This document shows positions 1 through 7,916 of a stretch of DNA of 49,301 bases, in pieces (the stretch's first letter is position 1; each line of letters begins with the position of its first letter). The position numbers and the translations under genes were made by a program. Source of the stretch: Paracoccus sp. (in: a-proteobacteria). Lineage in GTDB: Bacteria > Pseudomonadota > Alphaproteobacteria > Rhodobacterales > Rhodobacteraceae. The notes under the pieces were generated by a model. That model had not been told where the DNA came from. It ran no database searches and worked only from the letters and a program-made list of their open reading frames with translations. The stretch covers positions 1-49,301 of the forward strand of contig JAUNTL010000012.1 in the NCBI GenBank assembly GCA_030538705.1, read 5' to 3'.

Positions 1-319
1 GGTAATCGCGGCTCCATTTCTTGATCGCCTCGCCGATGGTGGGGTCATAGACGATAGGCAGCATCTCGGCCAGATGATCGACGATGACGCGGTAATACAG
101 CACCTCGTTGCGGTCGTGAAGCTGGTCCAGATAGATGTATTTCTCAAGATCGGTTTCAAAACTCGAGACCTGCGCATAGGCCCGCGCGGCCTGCTGATCC
201 AGCGTTTCCACAGCCGAGGGCAGGCGCCCGGTCAGGCCGAGTTGCGCGCGTTCGGCATGCGTAAAGGCGGTGCCTTTGTTGGTCAGCGGATCGGTGATGA
301 TATCGGGACGTTTCGTCAT
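1..319 (-). CDS. NAD-type malic enzyme, N-terminal part (cut by window edge)
   Basis: The gene reads leftward off the window, so only the first 106 codons are present. The visible protein has the malic enzyme N-terminal signature: LTNKGTAFT near residue 12, then YLDQLHDRNEVLYYR near residues 63-77, and the stretch HLAEMLPIVYDPTIGEA near residues 82-98. This family decarboxylates malate oxidatively to pyruvate in the cytosol, supplying pyruvate and reducing power during growth on C4 acids. The ATG at 319 has an AAGGAA ribosome site 7 bases upstream. The catalytic and nucleotide-binding domains lie outside the window, so NAD versus NADP preference cannot be read. A downstream phosphotransacetylase-like domain cannot be excluded. 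Confidence 0.87.
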   Translation of the reverse strand, partial: MTKRPDIITDPLTNKGTAFTHAERAQLGLTGRLPSAVETLDQQAARAYAQVSSFETDLEKYIYLDQLHDRNEVLYYRVIVDHLAEMLPIVYDPTIGEAIKKWSRDY

Positions 320-405
320 GTGGCCGTTCCTTTATAGACATCGAAAAAGAGCAAAAGCAGGCCGCATAAACCTATGCGACCCGCCCAAAATGTGGCAAGC
401 GAAGT

Positions 406-786
406 TTACTCCGCCACGGCTTTCAACTGATCGCGGGTATAGGTCGTCGCAAAGATGATCTCGTCCCCTTTGGTGCTGACGGTCACATCTTTCAGCGGGA
501 TGACGACATCTTTTTTGTCGATACCCAGAAAGCCGCCGACGCCCACGACCAGCGCGACGACATTGTTGTCGGCGCCCAGCAACAGGTCGGACACCTTGCC
601 GATGCGCTCATCGCCCGCGCCCGTTACATGGCCGTCCAGCCATGCCTTGCCCGAGCCGTAAAAGTCGAACTCGACCGCCTCGTAAACCACCAGCGCGTCG
701 ATCTGCGGCGCATCCTGCGCCAGAGCGGGGGCCGAGGCCGCAACGGCCAGCAACATCGCCGCAAGGGCCTGTTTCATCTTTGTCAT
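406..786 (-). CDS. Secreted PRC-barrel domain protein
   Basis: This is a 126-residue protein. It begins with a clear signal peptide (basic MTKMKQ start, hydrophobic core, ALA-QD cleavage site near residues 23-25). The mature part is a single PRC-barrel, with the typical segment GKVSDLLLGADNNVVALVVG near the middle and a conserved GGFLGIDKKDV turn. PRC-barrels are small beta-barrels found in photosynthetic reaction centre H subunits and RNA-processing proteins; periplasmic single-domain versions are common in alphaproteobacteria and have no settled function. The start at 786 is chosen over upstream codons because an AGGAG site lies 8 bases before it. It lies 97 bases downstream of the Crp-type regulator on the same strand and could be co-transcribed with it. 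Confidence 0.8.
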   Translation of the reverse strand: MTKMKQALAAMLLAVAASAPALAQDAPQIDALVVYEAVEFDFYGSGKAWLDGHVTGAGDERIGKVSDLLLGADNNVVALVVGVGGFLGIDKKDVVIPLKDVTVSTKGDEIIFATTYTRDQLKAVAE

Positions 787-883
787 GCGTAATCTCCTGC
801 TCATCAAAGGGGCATCGCGCCCCGTTGCAATGCGATAGCAGGGATGATGTGGTGCTGCTGTCAGGCAGATGACTCGGGCGGGA

Positions 884-1570
884 CTATCCCTCGTCATGCG
901 CGAAATCGCGCAGGCTCTGCATATTGCCCACGGTGATGCGGCCGCGGGTGAGTTGCACCAGCCCGGCGTGGCGCAGCTGTTGAAATGCCTGATTGACGGT
1001 CGGGCGGGCGGCCCCGACCAGCGTCGCGAATTCGGCTTGCGTCAGATGCAGCGACAGCGTGGCATGACCATCGCGGATATCACCGAAATCGTCTAGCAAC
1101 ATGACCAGTACCCCGGCAAGACGCGCAGCGACCGAATGAAACACCAGCCCTTCGGCGCGGGTTTCGATCCGCATGGTCCGGTTGGCGATCTGCTTGCTGA
1201 CGGTAAAGCCGACCTGAGGCGCGGCCTGCATCGCCTCGACAAAGACCCCGCGCGGCATGGAAAGCACGGTGCAAGGCGTAACCGCCTGAGCAAAGCTTTC
1301 ACGCGGGCGGTTGGTTATTGCGGCCAGCTCACCAAAGACCTCACCCCTGCCGATATAGGTCAGGGTGAATTCCTCGCCCTCAGCCGACAGCCGATAGATC
1401 CGGGCGATGCCCTTCTCCAGCAGAAAAACGGTGTCCGGGTCGGGATCGGGGGCAAAGATCATCTGCGCTTCGGTATAGGTCTTGACGGCGGTCTGGTCGC
1501 GAAGCTGTGCAGAAAAAGGCTCGGGCAGGGTGCTTAACCAGTCGATCGAATGCAAATGCCAATACGTCAC
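884..1570 (-). CDS. Crp/Fnr-family transcriptional regulator
   Basis: The 228-residue protein has a cyclic-nucleotide-binding-type beta-barrel (about residues 15-130, with the GEVFGELAAI phosphate-cassette-like segment), a long dimer helix, and a C-terminal winged HTH (about 165-220, recognition helix near AARPTVNQAFQQL). The N-terminus lacks the cluster of cysteines that binds 4Fe-4S in true FNR, and only one cysteine is present overall, so oxygen sensing by an FNR-type cluster is unlikely. The start is GTG, with GGAG about 7 bases upstream. It reads toward the PRC-barrel gene. Ligand and targets cannot be read from sequence. Confidence 0.85.
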   Translation of the reverse strand: MTYWHLHSIDWLSTLPEPFSAQLRDQTAVKTYTEAQMIFAPDPDPDTVFLLEKGIARIYRLSAEGEEFTLTYIGRGEVFGELAAITNRPRESFAQAVTPCTVLSMPRGVFVEAMQAAPQVGFTVSKQIANRTMRIETRAEGLVFHSVAARLAGVLVMLLDDFGDIRDGHATLSLHLTQAEFATLVGAARPTVNQAFQQLRHAGLVQLTRGRITVGNMQSLRDFAHDEG

Positions 1571-1938
1571 AAAGTTTCTCCGAGATTAGGCAAAGCGTGA
1601 GAGCCGACCGGTTCTTGCGCGAATAGCACGGAAGGTCCGGGTTGGATATCTTTTGACATCGTACCGTAGCGTCGTGTCGGTTGAGGGGCAGGTCATTTCG
1701 CCCGGATGCTCGCTATGCCGCGGGTCGGTTCCGGCGATTGATATGATGATGTCGTGAAAGTTGCCGCGAAGGGGGTTCGTGGACAGACCGTATGCCATTG
1801 AGAAAGGCGCCGCCGCCAACAATCGTTCTGTTGGAAGCTCTGATCTTGAGAAATTCGTGCCTGCCCATTCCGGTCCATTCCGCGCTTTCCGGTGCTGACC
1901 TGATGCCGCCCTGACCTCCCAGTCACAAGGAGGCAGCG
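1571..1938. other. Gene-free stretch, no recognised coding content
   Basis: These 368 bases separate the Crp-type gene from the decayed phage-type genes. Short open frames exist on both strands, but none shows a family signature, a good ribosome site or sustained coding bias. The left end must hold the promoter of the Crp-type gene. No clear palindromic operator was found. Confidence 0.4.
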
Positions 1939-2472
1939 ATGCAACAAGATCGAACCCACATCACCCCATTCAGCGGGGTCTTGCCATGGGCAATCTGATC
2001 TCGGCGGGCTGTGCGGCGCCGCATTGTTGGCTCTGCCACGCGCAAATCGGTGCTGTTCTACATGGCCAATAGGGCATCGGATGATAGCGGCGGCATCTGG
2101 ACCGCGAAGCCGGCATTGCCCGTGATCGATAGCTGTCGCGCCGTGCTGTGCAGCTGGTGGTTCAAGCGCTGGTCGGGGCGGGGCTGGTGCCGGAGGCAGG
2201 AGAGCGGGCCAGCAAGCACGGGTTCACCCATGAATATGCGATTGATCCGGGGGCGCCCGGTCGGTTGCCCCCGACCCGTGACCGCGATCCAGCGGCGGAA
2301 CCGAGGCTTCCTCTTGATGCGCGGCCCAAACTGGCACCTCGCCAAGCTTCCAGAGGTAATTCAGCGTCAACCCGTGAATTTGGTTCACCCGTGCAAGAGA
2401 TTCACATGTGAACAGGATACACCCGTGAATCAGATTTGCCCAAACCATCCCGCTACTACCTTTACTACACCC
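1939..2472 (+). pseudogene. Decayed phage-type helix-turn-helix protein
   Basis: A good ribosome site (GGAGG) precedes ATG 1939, and the protein begins MQQDRTHITPFSGVLPWAI, then meets an in-frame TGA at 1996-1998. The same frame resumes with a conserved block (SVLFYMANRASDDSGGIW, about 2047-2100). The recognition-helix half (SRRAVQLVVQALVGAGLV, about 2136-2189) is in another frame, so a frameshift lies near 2105-2135. The C-terminal VNQ-type repeats (about 2370-2435) read best back in the first frame. This arrangement resembles the DNA-binding HTH proteins that sit beside DUF6362 genes in alphaproteobacterial prophages. It can make no full-length product. Confidence 0.65.
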
Positions 2473-2770
2473 GCGCTGACGCTGCGCCGCTTGCCGAACC
2501 CGCCCGGCTCCGGCCCGCGCGGCTATGGCAGCGCCTGACCCGATTACATTCACGAGGCCAAACACGCTTACGGTTACCACGAGGCGCGGATGCGGGTGGT
2601 TCCAAGCCCGGCCGAGATCCAGCGGATGGAGGATTGCCTGACCTGGCTGCGCTGGCTGGAGCCGGATGACGCGCGGATCGTCTGGATGCGGGCCGGGGGC
2701 TGCCGCTGGAAGCAGGTTTGTTACCGCGTTGGTGTGGTCCGGCAGACGGCTTGCCGCAGGCGCGCCTTGT
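2473..2770 (+). pseudogene. Remnant of a DUF6362-like phage protein
   Basis: In one frame the DNA reads LRRLPNPPGSGPRGYGSA, a TGA stop at 2536-2538, then PDYIHEAKHAYGYHEARMR, and on to a tryptophan-rich block (CLTWLRWLEPDDARIVWMRA, about 2635-2694) and CRWKQVCYRVGVVRQTACRR. The stop falls where relatives have tryptophan, so a single TGG-to-TGA change broke the gene. The WLRWLEP-DARIVW core is the hallmark I recall for the DUF6362 family of prophage proteins; the family assignment is from memory. The N-terminus appears deleted, since the frame fuses directly to the end of the HTH remnant, and the C-terminus runs into an unrelated oxidase fragment. Confidence 0.6.
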
Positions 2771-2773
2771 CGA

Positions 2774-3100
2774 TTTCTGGCGGCAACAGAACCGATGCTG
2801 TCAGAGATACTTCCGGGTGTCCGCGTCAATCCCTTCGGCCATCTCGGCCATGGAAATGTGCATCTCTACCTGTCACCTCCACCGGGCGCGGGTTTTTCCG
2901 GGGCCGGGTCCAGCTTGTCCCGGGCCGTCTATGATCCGGCGGCCAGCCTCGGTGGAAGCTTTTCCGCATAGCATGGGCCGGGTCAGGACAAGATCAGGCT
3001 GGCGGACCGCCTGCGCGGTCGGGTCGAACGGCGCCTGATGGCCGCGCTGATCGGTGCCGTTGATCCCGATGGGCGCATGAACCCCGGCAAGATCATCTGA
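2774..3100 (+). pseudogene. C-terminal fragment of a FAD-linked oxidase (GlcD/D-2-hydroxyacid dehydrogenase type)
   Basis: From 2774 one frame reads FLAATEPMLSEILPG, then VNPFGHLGHGNVHLYLSPPPG, then SRAVYDPAASLGGSFSA, a TAG at 2969-2971, HGPGQDK, and finally VDPDGRMNPGKII before a normal TGA at 3098-3100. This is the ordered C-terminal signature of FAD-binding oxidases that oxidise D-lactate, glycolate or D-2-hydroxyglutarate. Relatives have GSFSAEHGIG, so the TAG replaces the conserved glutamate codon GAG. The FAD-binding N-terminal two-thirds is absent. The fragment abuts the phage remnant, suggesting that a prophage insertion and deletion removed the rest. Confidence 0.72.
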
Positions 3101-3214
3101 CGCGATGGCCTCGCGCATCTGACGATGCGCCGCTTTGGGCGGCAGCGGCCCCGAATGCCGCTGCTTGTTTGTGGATGGAAGCAGCCGTAACCTTCCGGCA
3201 CGCAGGGAAAAGAG

Positions 3215-4375
3215 ATGCCAGCCAGTATTCGCCATCTGAGGATGTTCCTGTCATTGGGGCGCAGCAATTCGGTGACGCAGGCGGCCGAGGCGAACCATGT
3301 CTCGCAGCCTGCGGTCACTCAGGCCATGGCCAAGCTGACGCAAGAGGCGGGTCAGCCCCTGTTCCTGCGCCGGCCTCAGGGCCTTTACCTGACCGAAGCG
3401 GGCGAGCTTTTGTATCATCGCGCCGAACAGGCCCTGAAAAAACTGGACGCGGCCATGGCGGACATGGATCGCGCCATCCGCATACAGGCGACCTGGCCGC
3501 AGCTTGTGGCCCTGATCGCCGTGACCGAAACCGAGAACTTCACCATGGCTGCCCACCGGCTGGGGCTGGCACAGCCGACGGTCCATCGCTCGACTACCAT
3601 GCTGGAAAAGGCGGCAGGCACGACCTTTTTCCAGCGCACGGCGCATGGCCTGATCTCGACGCGGGCCGCGCTGCAACTGGCGCAGGCTGCGCGGCTGGCA
3701 AGGGCGGAAATGGATCAGGCGGATTCGGATCTGGCGACGCTCAGCGGGCGCGAGGTCGGCCGCATCGTCATCGGGGCGCTGCCGTTGTCGCGGTCGGGAT
3801 GGCTGCCCTCGGCCATCCTGGCGTTTCGCGATCTTCGCCCCAGCTTTCCCTTTCAGATCATCGACGGGCGTTATGACGAATTGTTGCTGGGCCTGCGCCG
3901 GGGCGAGATCGACATGATGCTGGGGGCGCTGCGCCTGCCAAGCCCGATCGAGGATATCCAGCAGGAACATCTGTTCGACGATGAGGTGGTCGTTGTCGCG
4001 CGCCCGAACCACCCGCTGCTGCGCGATGGTCGTCCCGAATTGGCCGATCTGTCACGCTATCCCTGGGTGGTGCCACGCCGGTCGACGCCATTGCGCGGGG
4101 CCTTGGACGCCTGCTTTCGCGGTCAGGCACCGACGAATGTGATCGAGACATCTTCGGTCATCATGATGCGCGAAATTCTGCGGCAGAGCGATTATCTGGG
4201 GGGCCTGTCGAAAATGCAGGCCGAGGTCGAGGCGGGCGTTCTGGCGATCCTGCCGGTGCGCCTGCCCGAGGCCAGCCGCCCCATCGGCATCACCACCCGC
4301 GCCGGGTGGAAGCCGACGCGGGCACAAAAGGACTTTCTGGACATTTTGCGCCGCACCCGTCCCGGCGGGGATTAG
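3215..4375 (+). CDS. LysR-family regulator with two N-terminal HTH domains
   Basis: The 386-residue protein is about 80 residues longer than ordinary LysR regulators because the winged HTH is duplicated. The first copy spans about residues 3-63 (VTQAAEANHVSQPAVTQAM) and the second about 94-152 (FTMAAHRLGLAQPTVHRST). A normal periplasmic-binding-like effector domain follows (about 175-375). It is the nearest regulator to the galB-VOC-galC-galD operon and probably senses an aromatic acid or a ring-cleavage product, by analogy with GalR-type regulators. It converges with the DUF1932 gene, and the two stop codons overlap. The ATG at 3215 follows a weak AGAG site. Confidence 0.85.
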   Translation: MPASIRHLRMFLSLGRSNSVTQAAEANHVSQPAVTQAMAKLTQEAGQPLFLRRPQGLYLTEAGELLYHRAEQALKKLDAAMADMDRAIRIQATWPQLVALIAVTETENFTMAAHRLGLAQPTVHRSTTMLEKAAGTTFFQRTAHGLISTRAALQLAQAARLARAEMDQADSDLATLSGREVGRIVIGALPLSRSGWLPSAILAFRDLRPSFPFQIIDGRYDELLLGLRRGEIDMMLGALRLPSPIEDIQQEHLFDDEVVVVARPNHPLLRDGRPELADLSRYPWVVPRRSTPLRGALDACFRGQAPTNVIETSSVIMMREILRQSDYLGGLSKMQAEVEAGVLAILPVRLPEASRPIGITTRAGWKPTRAQKDFLDILRRTRPGGD

Positions 4376-5259
4376 GTCAAAAGCCTGCTCAGGACGGAAT
4401 CGGCGCGGGTGTGGAAGCTGTCCTCGCCCGGCGGCAGCTCCAGATCGCCGATGCGCTGTTGCCAATCGACGGTGGCAAGGGCCAGACCGTTGGGAAGGTC
4501 CAGCTCGGCCAGCGTGGCGGCAACCTCTCGCATCTCGGCCGCGCGGCGGCGGCCGTGGACCATCATCCGTTCCAGATTATAGGCGCCCTGACGCGGCCAG
4601 TCGATCTGCGGATTCGATGCCTGAAGCGAGGCCAGAACCCGATCCTCGATCCCCGCGCGGCGGGCGGCCAGCAGGCATTCAGCGGTCAGCGCCTCCATCC
4701 CCTTGATCATCACCGAGCGGACCATCTTGATGGCCGATGCCTCACCCACCCCGTTGCCGGACATCTGGGCCTCCATACCAAGCGCCGACAGGATCGCCAG
4801 TGCCTCGGCGGCATAGGGTCCGGCGATCAGCAAAGGGGTGCGGTGCATCCGGGGATAGACCGGCGCCATGATCGCCATGTCGACATAGCGCCCTCCGGCG
4901 GCTTCGATGATCGCGGCGGCGCGGCGTTTGGCACCGGGCGAGCAGCTGTTGCCATCAAGCCAGAGCGCGCCTTGCGTCAGAAAAGGGGCCGATTCTTCGG
5001 CAGCCCGGACGGCGCGGTCCGCCGTCACCAGACAGAACACCGCATTGGCCCCCGTCAGAGCTGCCGCCCTGTTGACGCAAAGGGTGACCCCGGTGGCTTG
5101 GGCCCGCGACAGGGGCAGCGCCTTGGCCTGCGGGTCGTCGATCTTTTCATCAAAGGCCCGCAGGCCGGTGGCCACATCCTTGCCCCACCCTCTGGCAAAG
5201 GCTTCGGCGGCTTCGCCAAATCCGATGAACGCAATTTGCGGCGTGTCTTGGTTGGTCAT
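4372..5259 (-). CDS. NAD(P)-dependent oxidoreductase with DUF1932 C-terminal domain
   Basis: The 295-residue protein starts with a Rossmann dinucleotide-binding motif (IAFIGFGEAAEAFA, residues 8-21) of the 6-phosphogluconate/hydroxyisobutyrate dehydrogenase class. It ends in the all-helical DUF1932 domain (about 190-270, with KMVRSVMIKGMEALTAE). Such enzymes oxidise or reduce short hydroxy acids in the cytosol. ATG 5259 is preferred because AGAGG lies 8 bases upstream; the frame stays open for another 59 codons upstream without a better site. It is divergent from the galB-like operon and may reduce or oxidise an intermediate of that pathway, but the substrate is inferred only from location. 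Confidence 0.8.
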   Translation of the reverse strand: MTNQDTPQIAFIGFGEAAEAFARGWGKDVATGLRAFDEKIDDPQAKALPLSRAQATGVTLCVNRAAALTGANAVFCLVTADRAVRAAEESAPFLTQGALWLDGNSCSPGAKRRAAAIIEAAGGRYVDMAIMAPVYPRMHRTPLLIAGPYAAEALAILSALGMEAQMSGNGVGEASAIKMVRSVMIKGMEALTAECLLAARRAGIEDRVLASLQASNPQIDWPRQGAYNLERMMVHGRRRAAEMREVAATLAELDLPNGLALATVDWQQRIGDLELPPGEDSFHTRADSVLSRLLT

Positions 5260-5559
5260 GGTTGTTAACCTCTTGTCGATTTCGGTCAGCCGAACATGAT
5301 GCCGGGGATGAACAGGGCGATCTGGGACATCCTTCGAGGCCGTGGACAAAATATGCCAGCCCAAGGGATCGGGCCAATTCAAAGCAGATGAAGCGCCATA
5401 AGTTGCCGCTATGACGGAATGCGGCGAAACGGCCATGATTTTGCGTCAGGTGGGCGGCGCCTCTCAAAATAGCATCAAGTTATGGGTTTCGGCATGCTTC
5501 GGATTTGCCGATGCCGGTCTGGCGGGACATTTTGCACCCCAAAGCACCGGAGGAACCGC
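5260..5559. promoter_or_regulatory. Divergent promoter region of the gal-type locus
   Basis: These 300 bases separate the DUF1932 gene (leftward) from the galB-like gene (rightward), so both promoters lie here. An inverted pair ATTTTG (5438-5443) and CAAAAT (5465-5470) lies in the right half and could be part of a LysR-type site, but it is short and could be chance. No coding sequence is supported. Confidence 0.35.
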
Positions 5560-6288
5560 ATGTCCAAGACCGCCCTTGTCATATCCGCCCATGCTGCCGA
5601 TTTCGTCTGGCGCTGCGGCGGTGCCATCGCGCTGCATGCCGAAAAAGGTTATCAGGTCACGGTCGTCTGCCTGTCCTTTGGCGAACGCGGTGAAAGCGCC
5701 AAGCTGTGGAAGGAACCCGGCATGACGCTGGAGCGCGTCAAATCGGCGCGGCGCGCCGAATCCGAAAAGGCCGCCGCCGCGCTTGGTGTTCACGACCTGA
5801 TCGAGTTCGATCTGGGTGACTATCCCCTGCATCTGGGGCAGGATGACAAGTTTCGTCTGGTCGAGGTGATCCGCAAGGTCCAGCCCGATTTCATGCTGAG
5901 CCACAGCCAGTTCGACCCTTACAACACCGATCACATGTATGCGACGCAGGTGGCGCTGGAATGCCGGATGATCGCCCAGGCGTGGGGACATGAGCCGGGC
6001 CAGAAGGTGCTGGGGGCGCCACAACTTTACCTGTTTGAGCCGCATCAGACCGAACAGATGGGCTGGAAGCCCGACACCTTTCTGGACATCACCGCGGTCT
6101 GGGATAAAAAGCGTGCCGCCATCGAATGTATGGAGGGGCAGGAACATCTGTGGGATTACTACACCCGCGTCGCCCAGAACCGCGCCAATCACTTCATGCG
6201 TAACTCGGGCGGGCAGTCGGGCGGGCGCAAGGCGCTTTATGCCGAGGGCTTCCAGTCAGTTTTCCCGCGCACCGTAGATGAACTGTGA
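5560..6288 (+). CDS. galB: PIG-L family 4-oxalomesaconate hydratase (GalB-like)
   Basis: The 242-residue protein belongs to the PIG-L/LmbE zinc-dependent fold. It opens with the GalB-type version of the metal motif (VISAHAADFVWRCGG, residues 8-22) in place of the HPDDE of deacetylases, followed by LSFGERGESAKLW. A second metal histidine is in the DFMLSHSQFDPYNTDH block (about 110-125). GalB hydrates the keto form of 4-carboxy-2-hydroxymuconate (4-oxalomesaconate) to 4-carboxy-4-hydroxy-2-oxoadipate. ATG 5560 has GGAGG 7 bases upstream. It overlaps the next gene by TGATG and opens an operon that contains the two other enzymes of the same short pathway, which strongly supports the call. Confidence 0.85.
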   Translation: MSKTALVISAHAADFVWRCGGAIALHAEKGYQVTVVCLSFGERGESAKLWKEPGMTLERVKSARRAESEKAAAALGVHDLIEFDLGDYPLHLGQDDKFRLVEVIRKVQPDFMLSHSQFDPYNTDHMYATQVALECRMIAQAWGHEPGQKVLGAPQLYLFEPHQTEQMGWKPDTFLDITAVWDKKRAAIECMEGQEHLWDYYTRVAQNRANHFMRNSGGQSGGRKALYAEGFQSVFPRTVDEL

Positions 6289-7241
6289 TGGAGCATTGCC
6301 ACGATATTGCCCATCTTGCCCATGTCGAGATGCTGACCGACAAGTTCGACGAAAGTCTGGACTTCTTTACCCGCGTCTATGGGCTGAAACTGTCTGGACA
6401 GGACGAGAACAGCGCCTATCTGCGGGCCTGGGACGATTATGAACATGCCTCGCTGAAGCTGACGCGGGCAGACCGCACCGGCGTCGGCCATATCGCCTAT
6501 CGCGCCGCCTCACCCGAGGCGCTTGACCGGCGCGTGAAGGCCATCGGGGCATCCGGCTACAAGGTGCATGGCTGGATCGAGGGCGACCAGAGCCACGGCC
6601 GCGCCTTCCGTTTCGAGGATCCGTTCGGCCATGTCTTCGAAATCTATTACGATACCGTCTGGTATGAACCGCAGGACAAGGCCGGGCAGGCGGCGCTGAA
6701 GAACACCGCCAGCGCCTTCACCGGTGCGGCGCCTCGGCGGCTTGACCACCTGAACCTGCTGGCCTCGGACGTGACAGAGTTCCGCCGCTTCATGGAGACC
6801 TGCCTGGGCAGCCGGGTCACAGAGCTGATCCAGCTCGATAACGGTCGCATCGGCGGTTGCTGGTTCACCGTCAACAACAAGACATATGATCTGGCCTGCA
6901 CCGAAGAACATGGCGGTGGGCATGGTCGGCTGCACCATGTCACCTATGCCACCGATCAGCGCGAGGACATCCTGCGCGCCGCCGATATTTTCCTGCAGAA
7001 CGGCGTCCATATTGAAACCGGCCCCCACAAGCATGCCATTCAGGGCACGTTCTTCCTGTATGTCTGGGAACCCGCAGGCAATCGGGTCGAACTGGCCAAT
7101 GCCGGGGCGCGGCTGATCCTGGCGCCCGACTGGCAGCCGGTGGTCTGGACCGAGGCCGACCGGCGAAAGGGCCAGGCCTGGGGATTGAAGACCATCGAGA
7201 CGTTTCACACCCACGGCACCCCGCCGGTGCAGAAAGGTTAA
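6288..7241 (+). CDS. VOC-family (type I) extradiol ring-cleavage dioxygenase
   Basis: The 317-residue protein has two vicinal-oxygen-chelate modules (about residues 8-122 and 150-275), as in catechol 2,3-dioxygenases. The expected 2-His-1-Glu iron ligands are present in the second module: H154 (RLDHLNLL), H217 (RLHHVTY) and E268 (NRVELAN). The first module also keeps AHVEML, GVGHIAY and FEIYYD. The ATG used overlaps the preceding stop; a GTG one codon earlier is possible. It lies between GalB- and GalC-like genes, so its product probably enters 4-oxalomesaconate metabolism. That would make the substrate gallate, protocatechuate or a related dihydroxybenzoate. The substrate is inferred from context. 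Confidence 0.82.
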   Translation: MEHCHDIAHLAHVEMLTDKFDESLDFFTRVYGLKLSGQDENSAYLRAWDDYEHASLKLTRADRTGVGHIAYRAASPEALDRRVKAIGASGYKVHGWIEGDQSHGRAFRFEDPFGHVFEIYYDTVWYEPQDKAGQAALKNTASAFTGAAPRRLDHLNLLASDVTEFRRFMETCLGSRVTELIQLDNGRIGGCWFTVNNKTYDLACTEEHGGGHGRLHHVTYATDQREDILRAADIFLQNGVHIETGPHKHAIQGTFFLYVWEPAGNRVELANAGARLILAPDWQPVVWTEADRRKGQAWGLKTIETFHTHGTPPVQKG

Positions 7242-7244
7242 GCC

Positions 7245-7916
7245 ATGGCCAAAGTCATCCAGAACATCCAGCGCGCCGATCCGGCCGTGATCGCCGGACT
7301 GGCCGAGGCGGGTGTCGCAACCGTACACGAGGCACAGGGCCGTATCGGCTGCCTCGCCAGCCATCTCCGCCCGATTTACGCCGGCGCCCGGATCGCCGGC
7401 TCGGCGGTGACGATCAGCGCACCGCCCGGCGATAACTGGATGCTGCATGTCGCCATCGAACAACTGCAAGAAGGGGACATCCTGATCCTTGCCCCGACCT
7501 CACCCTGCGATAATGGCTATTTCGGCGACCTGTTGGCAACCAGTGCCATGGTGCGTGGCTGCCGGGGGCTGGTGATCGACGCAGGCGTGCGGGATGTGCG
7601 CGACCTGACCGAAATGGGTTTCCCCGTCTGGTCGCGGGCGATCAGCGCGCAGGGCACGGTCAAGGAGACGCTCGGTTCTGTTAACGTGCCTATCGTCTGC
7701 GCCGGCCAGCGTATCGAGGCGGGCGATGTGATCGTGGCCGATGACGATGGTGTTTGCGTGGTGCGCCGCACTGACGCGCAAACCGTTCTGGCGGCCGCCC
7801 GCAAGCGTATCGACGCCGAAGAGGCAAAGCGCGCCCGCCTTGCTGCGGGGGAGCTGGGGCTGGACATCTACGACATGCGCGCGCGGCTGGCGGCCAAGGG
7901 GCTGAAATATGTCTAG
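7245..7916 (+). CDS. galC: 4-carboxy-4-hydroxy-2-oxoadipate aldolase / oxaloacetate decarboxylase (LigK/GalC-like, RraA fold)
   Basis: The 223-residue protein has the RraA-like class II aldolase fold. It shows the conserved active-site stretch [13 protein letters not shown] (about residues 109-121), with the arginine and aspartate that bind substrate and divalent metal, and the [10 protein letters not shown] loop (about 59-68). Enzymes of this type split 4-carboxy-4-hydroxy-2-oxoadipate into pyruvate and oxaloacetate and also decarboxylate oxaloacetate. It begins 3 bases after the dioxygenase stop, with GGTTAA-like spacing. Proteins of this fold include RNase E inhibitors and other aldolases, but the GalB and GalD neighbours favour the aldolase role. 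Confidence 0.84.
   Translation: MAKVIQNIQRADPAVIAGLAEAGVATVHEAQGRIGCLASHLRPIYAGARIAGSAVTISAPPGDNWMLHVAIEQLQEGDILILAPTSPCDNGYFGDLLATSAMVRGCRGLVIDAGVRDVRDLTEMGFPVWSRAISAQGTVKETLGSVNVPIVCAGQRIEAGDVIVADDDGVCVVRRTDAQTVLAAARKRIDAEEAKRARLAAGELGLDIYDMRARLAAKGLKYV

Noticed and set aside
2368..2430. Repeated ACCCGTGAAT and a TTCACATGTGAA palindrome that looked like an operator array
   Set aside because: The repeats fit the VNQ/VHP-type coding repeats expected in the C-terminal part of the phage HTH gene, so they are explained as decayed coding sequence.
2011..2538. Single intact 175-residue gene
   Set aside because: The frame is made of pieces of the HTH and DUF6362-like remnants joined by chance between mutations. 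Its similarity to relatives begins before its first start codon and continues past its stop.
3251..4012. Minus-strand frame inside the tandem-HTH LysR gene
   Set aside because: It is a shadow of a well-supported LysR gene and has no start site signal.
4306..5268. Long plus-strand open frame opposite the DUF1932 gene
   Set aside because: It is antisense to a protein with clear Rossmann and DUF1932 motifs, has no ribosome site, and its translation shows no family pattern. High GC content makes such frames common.
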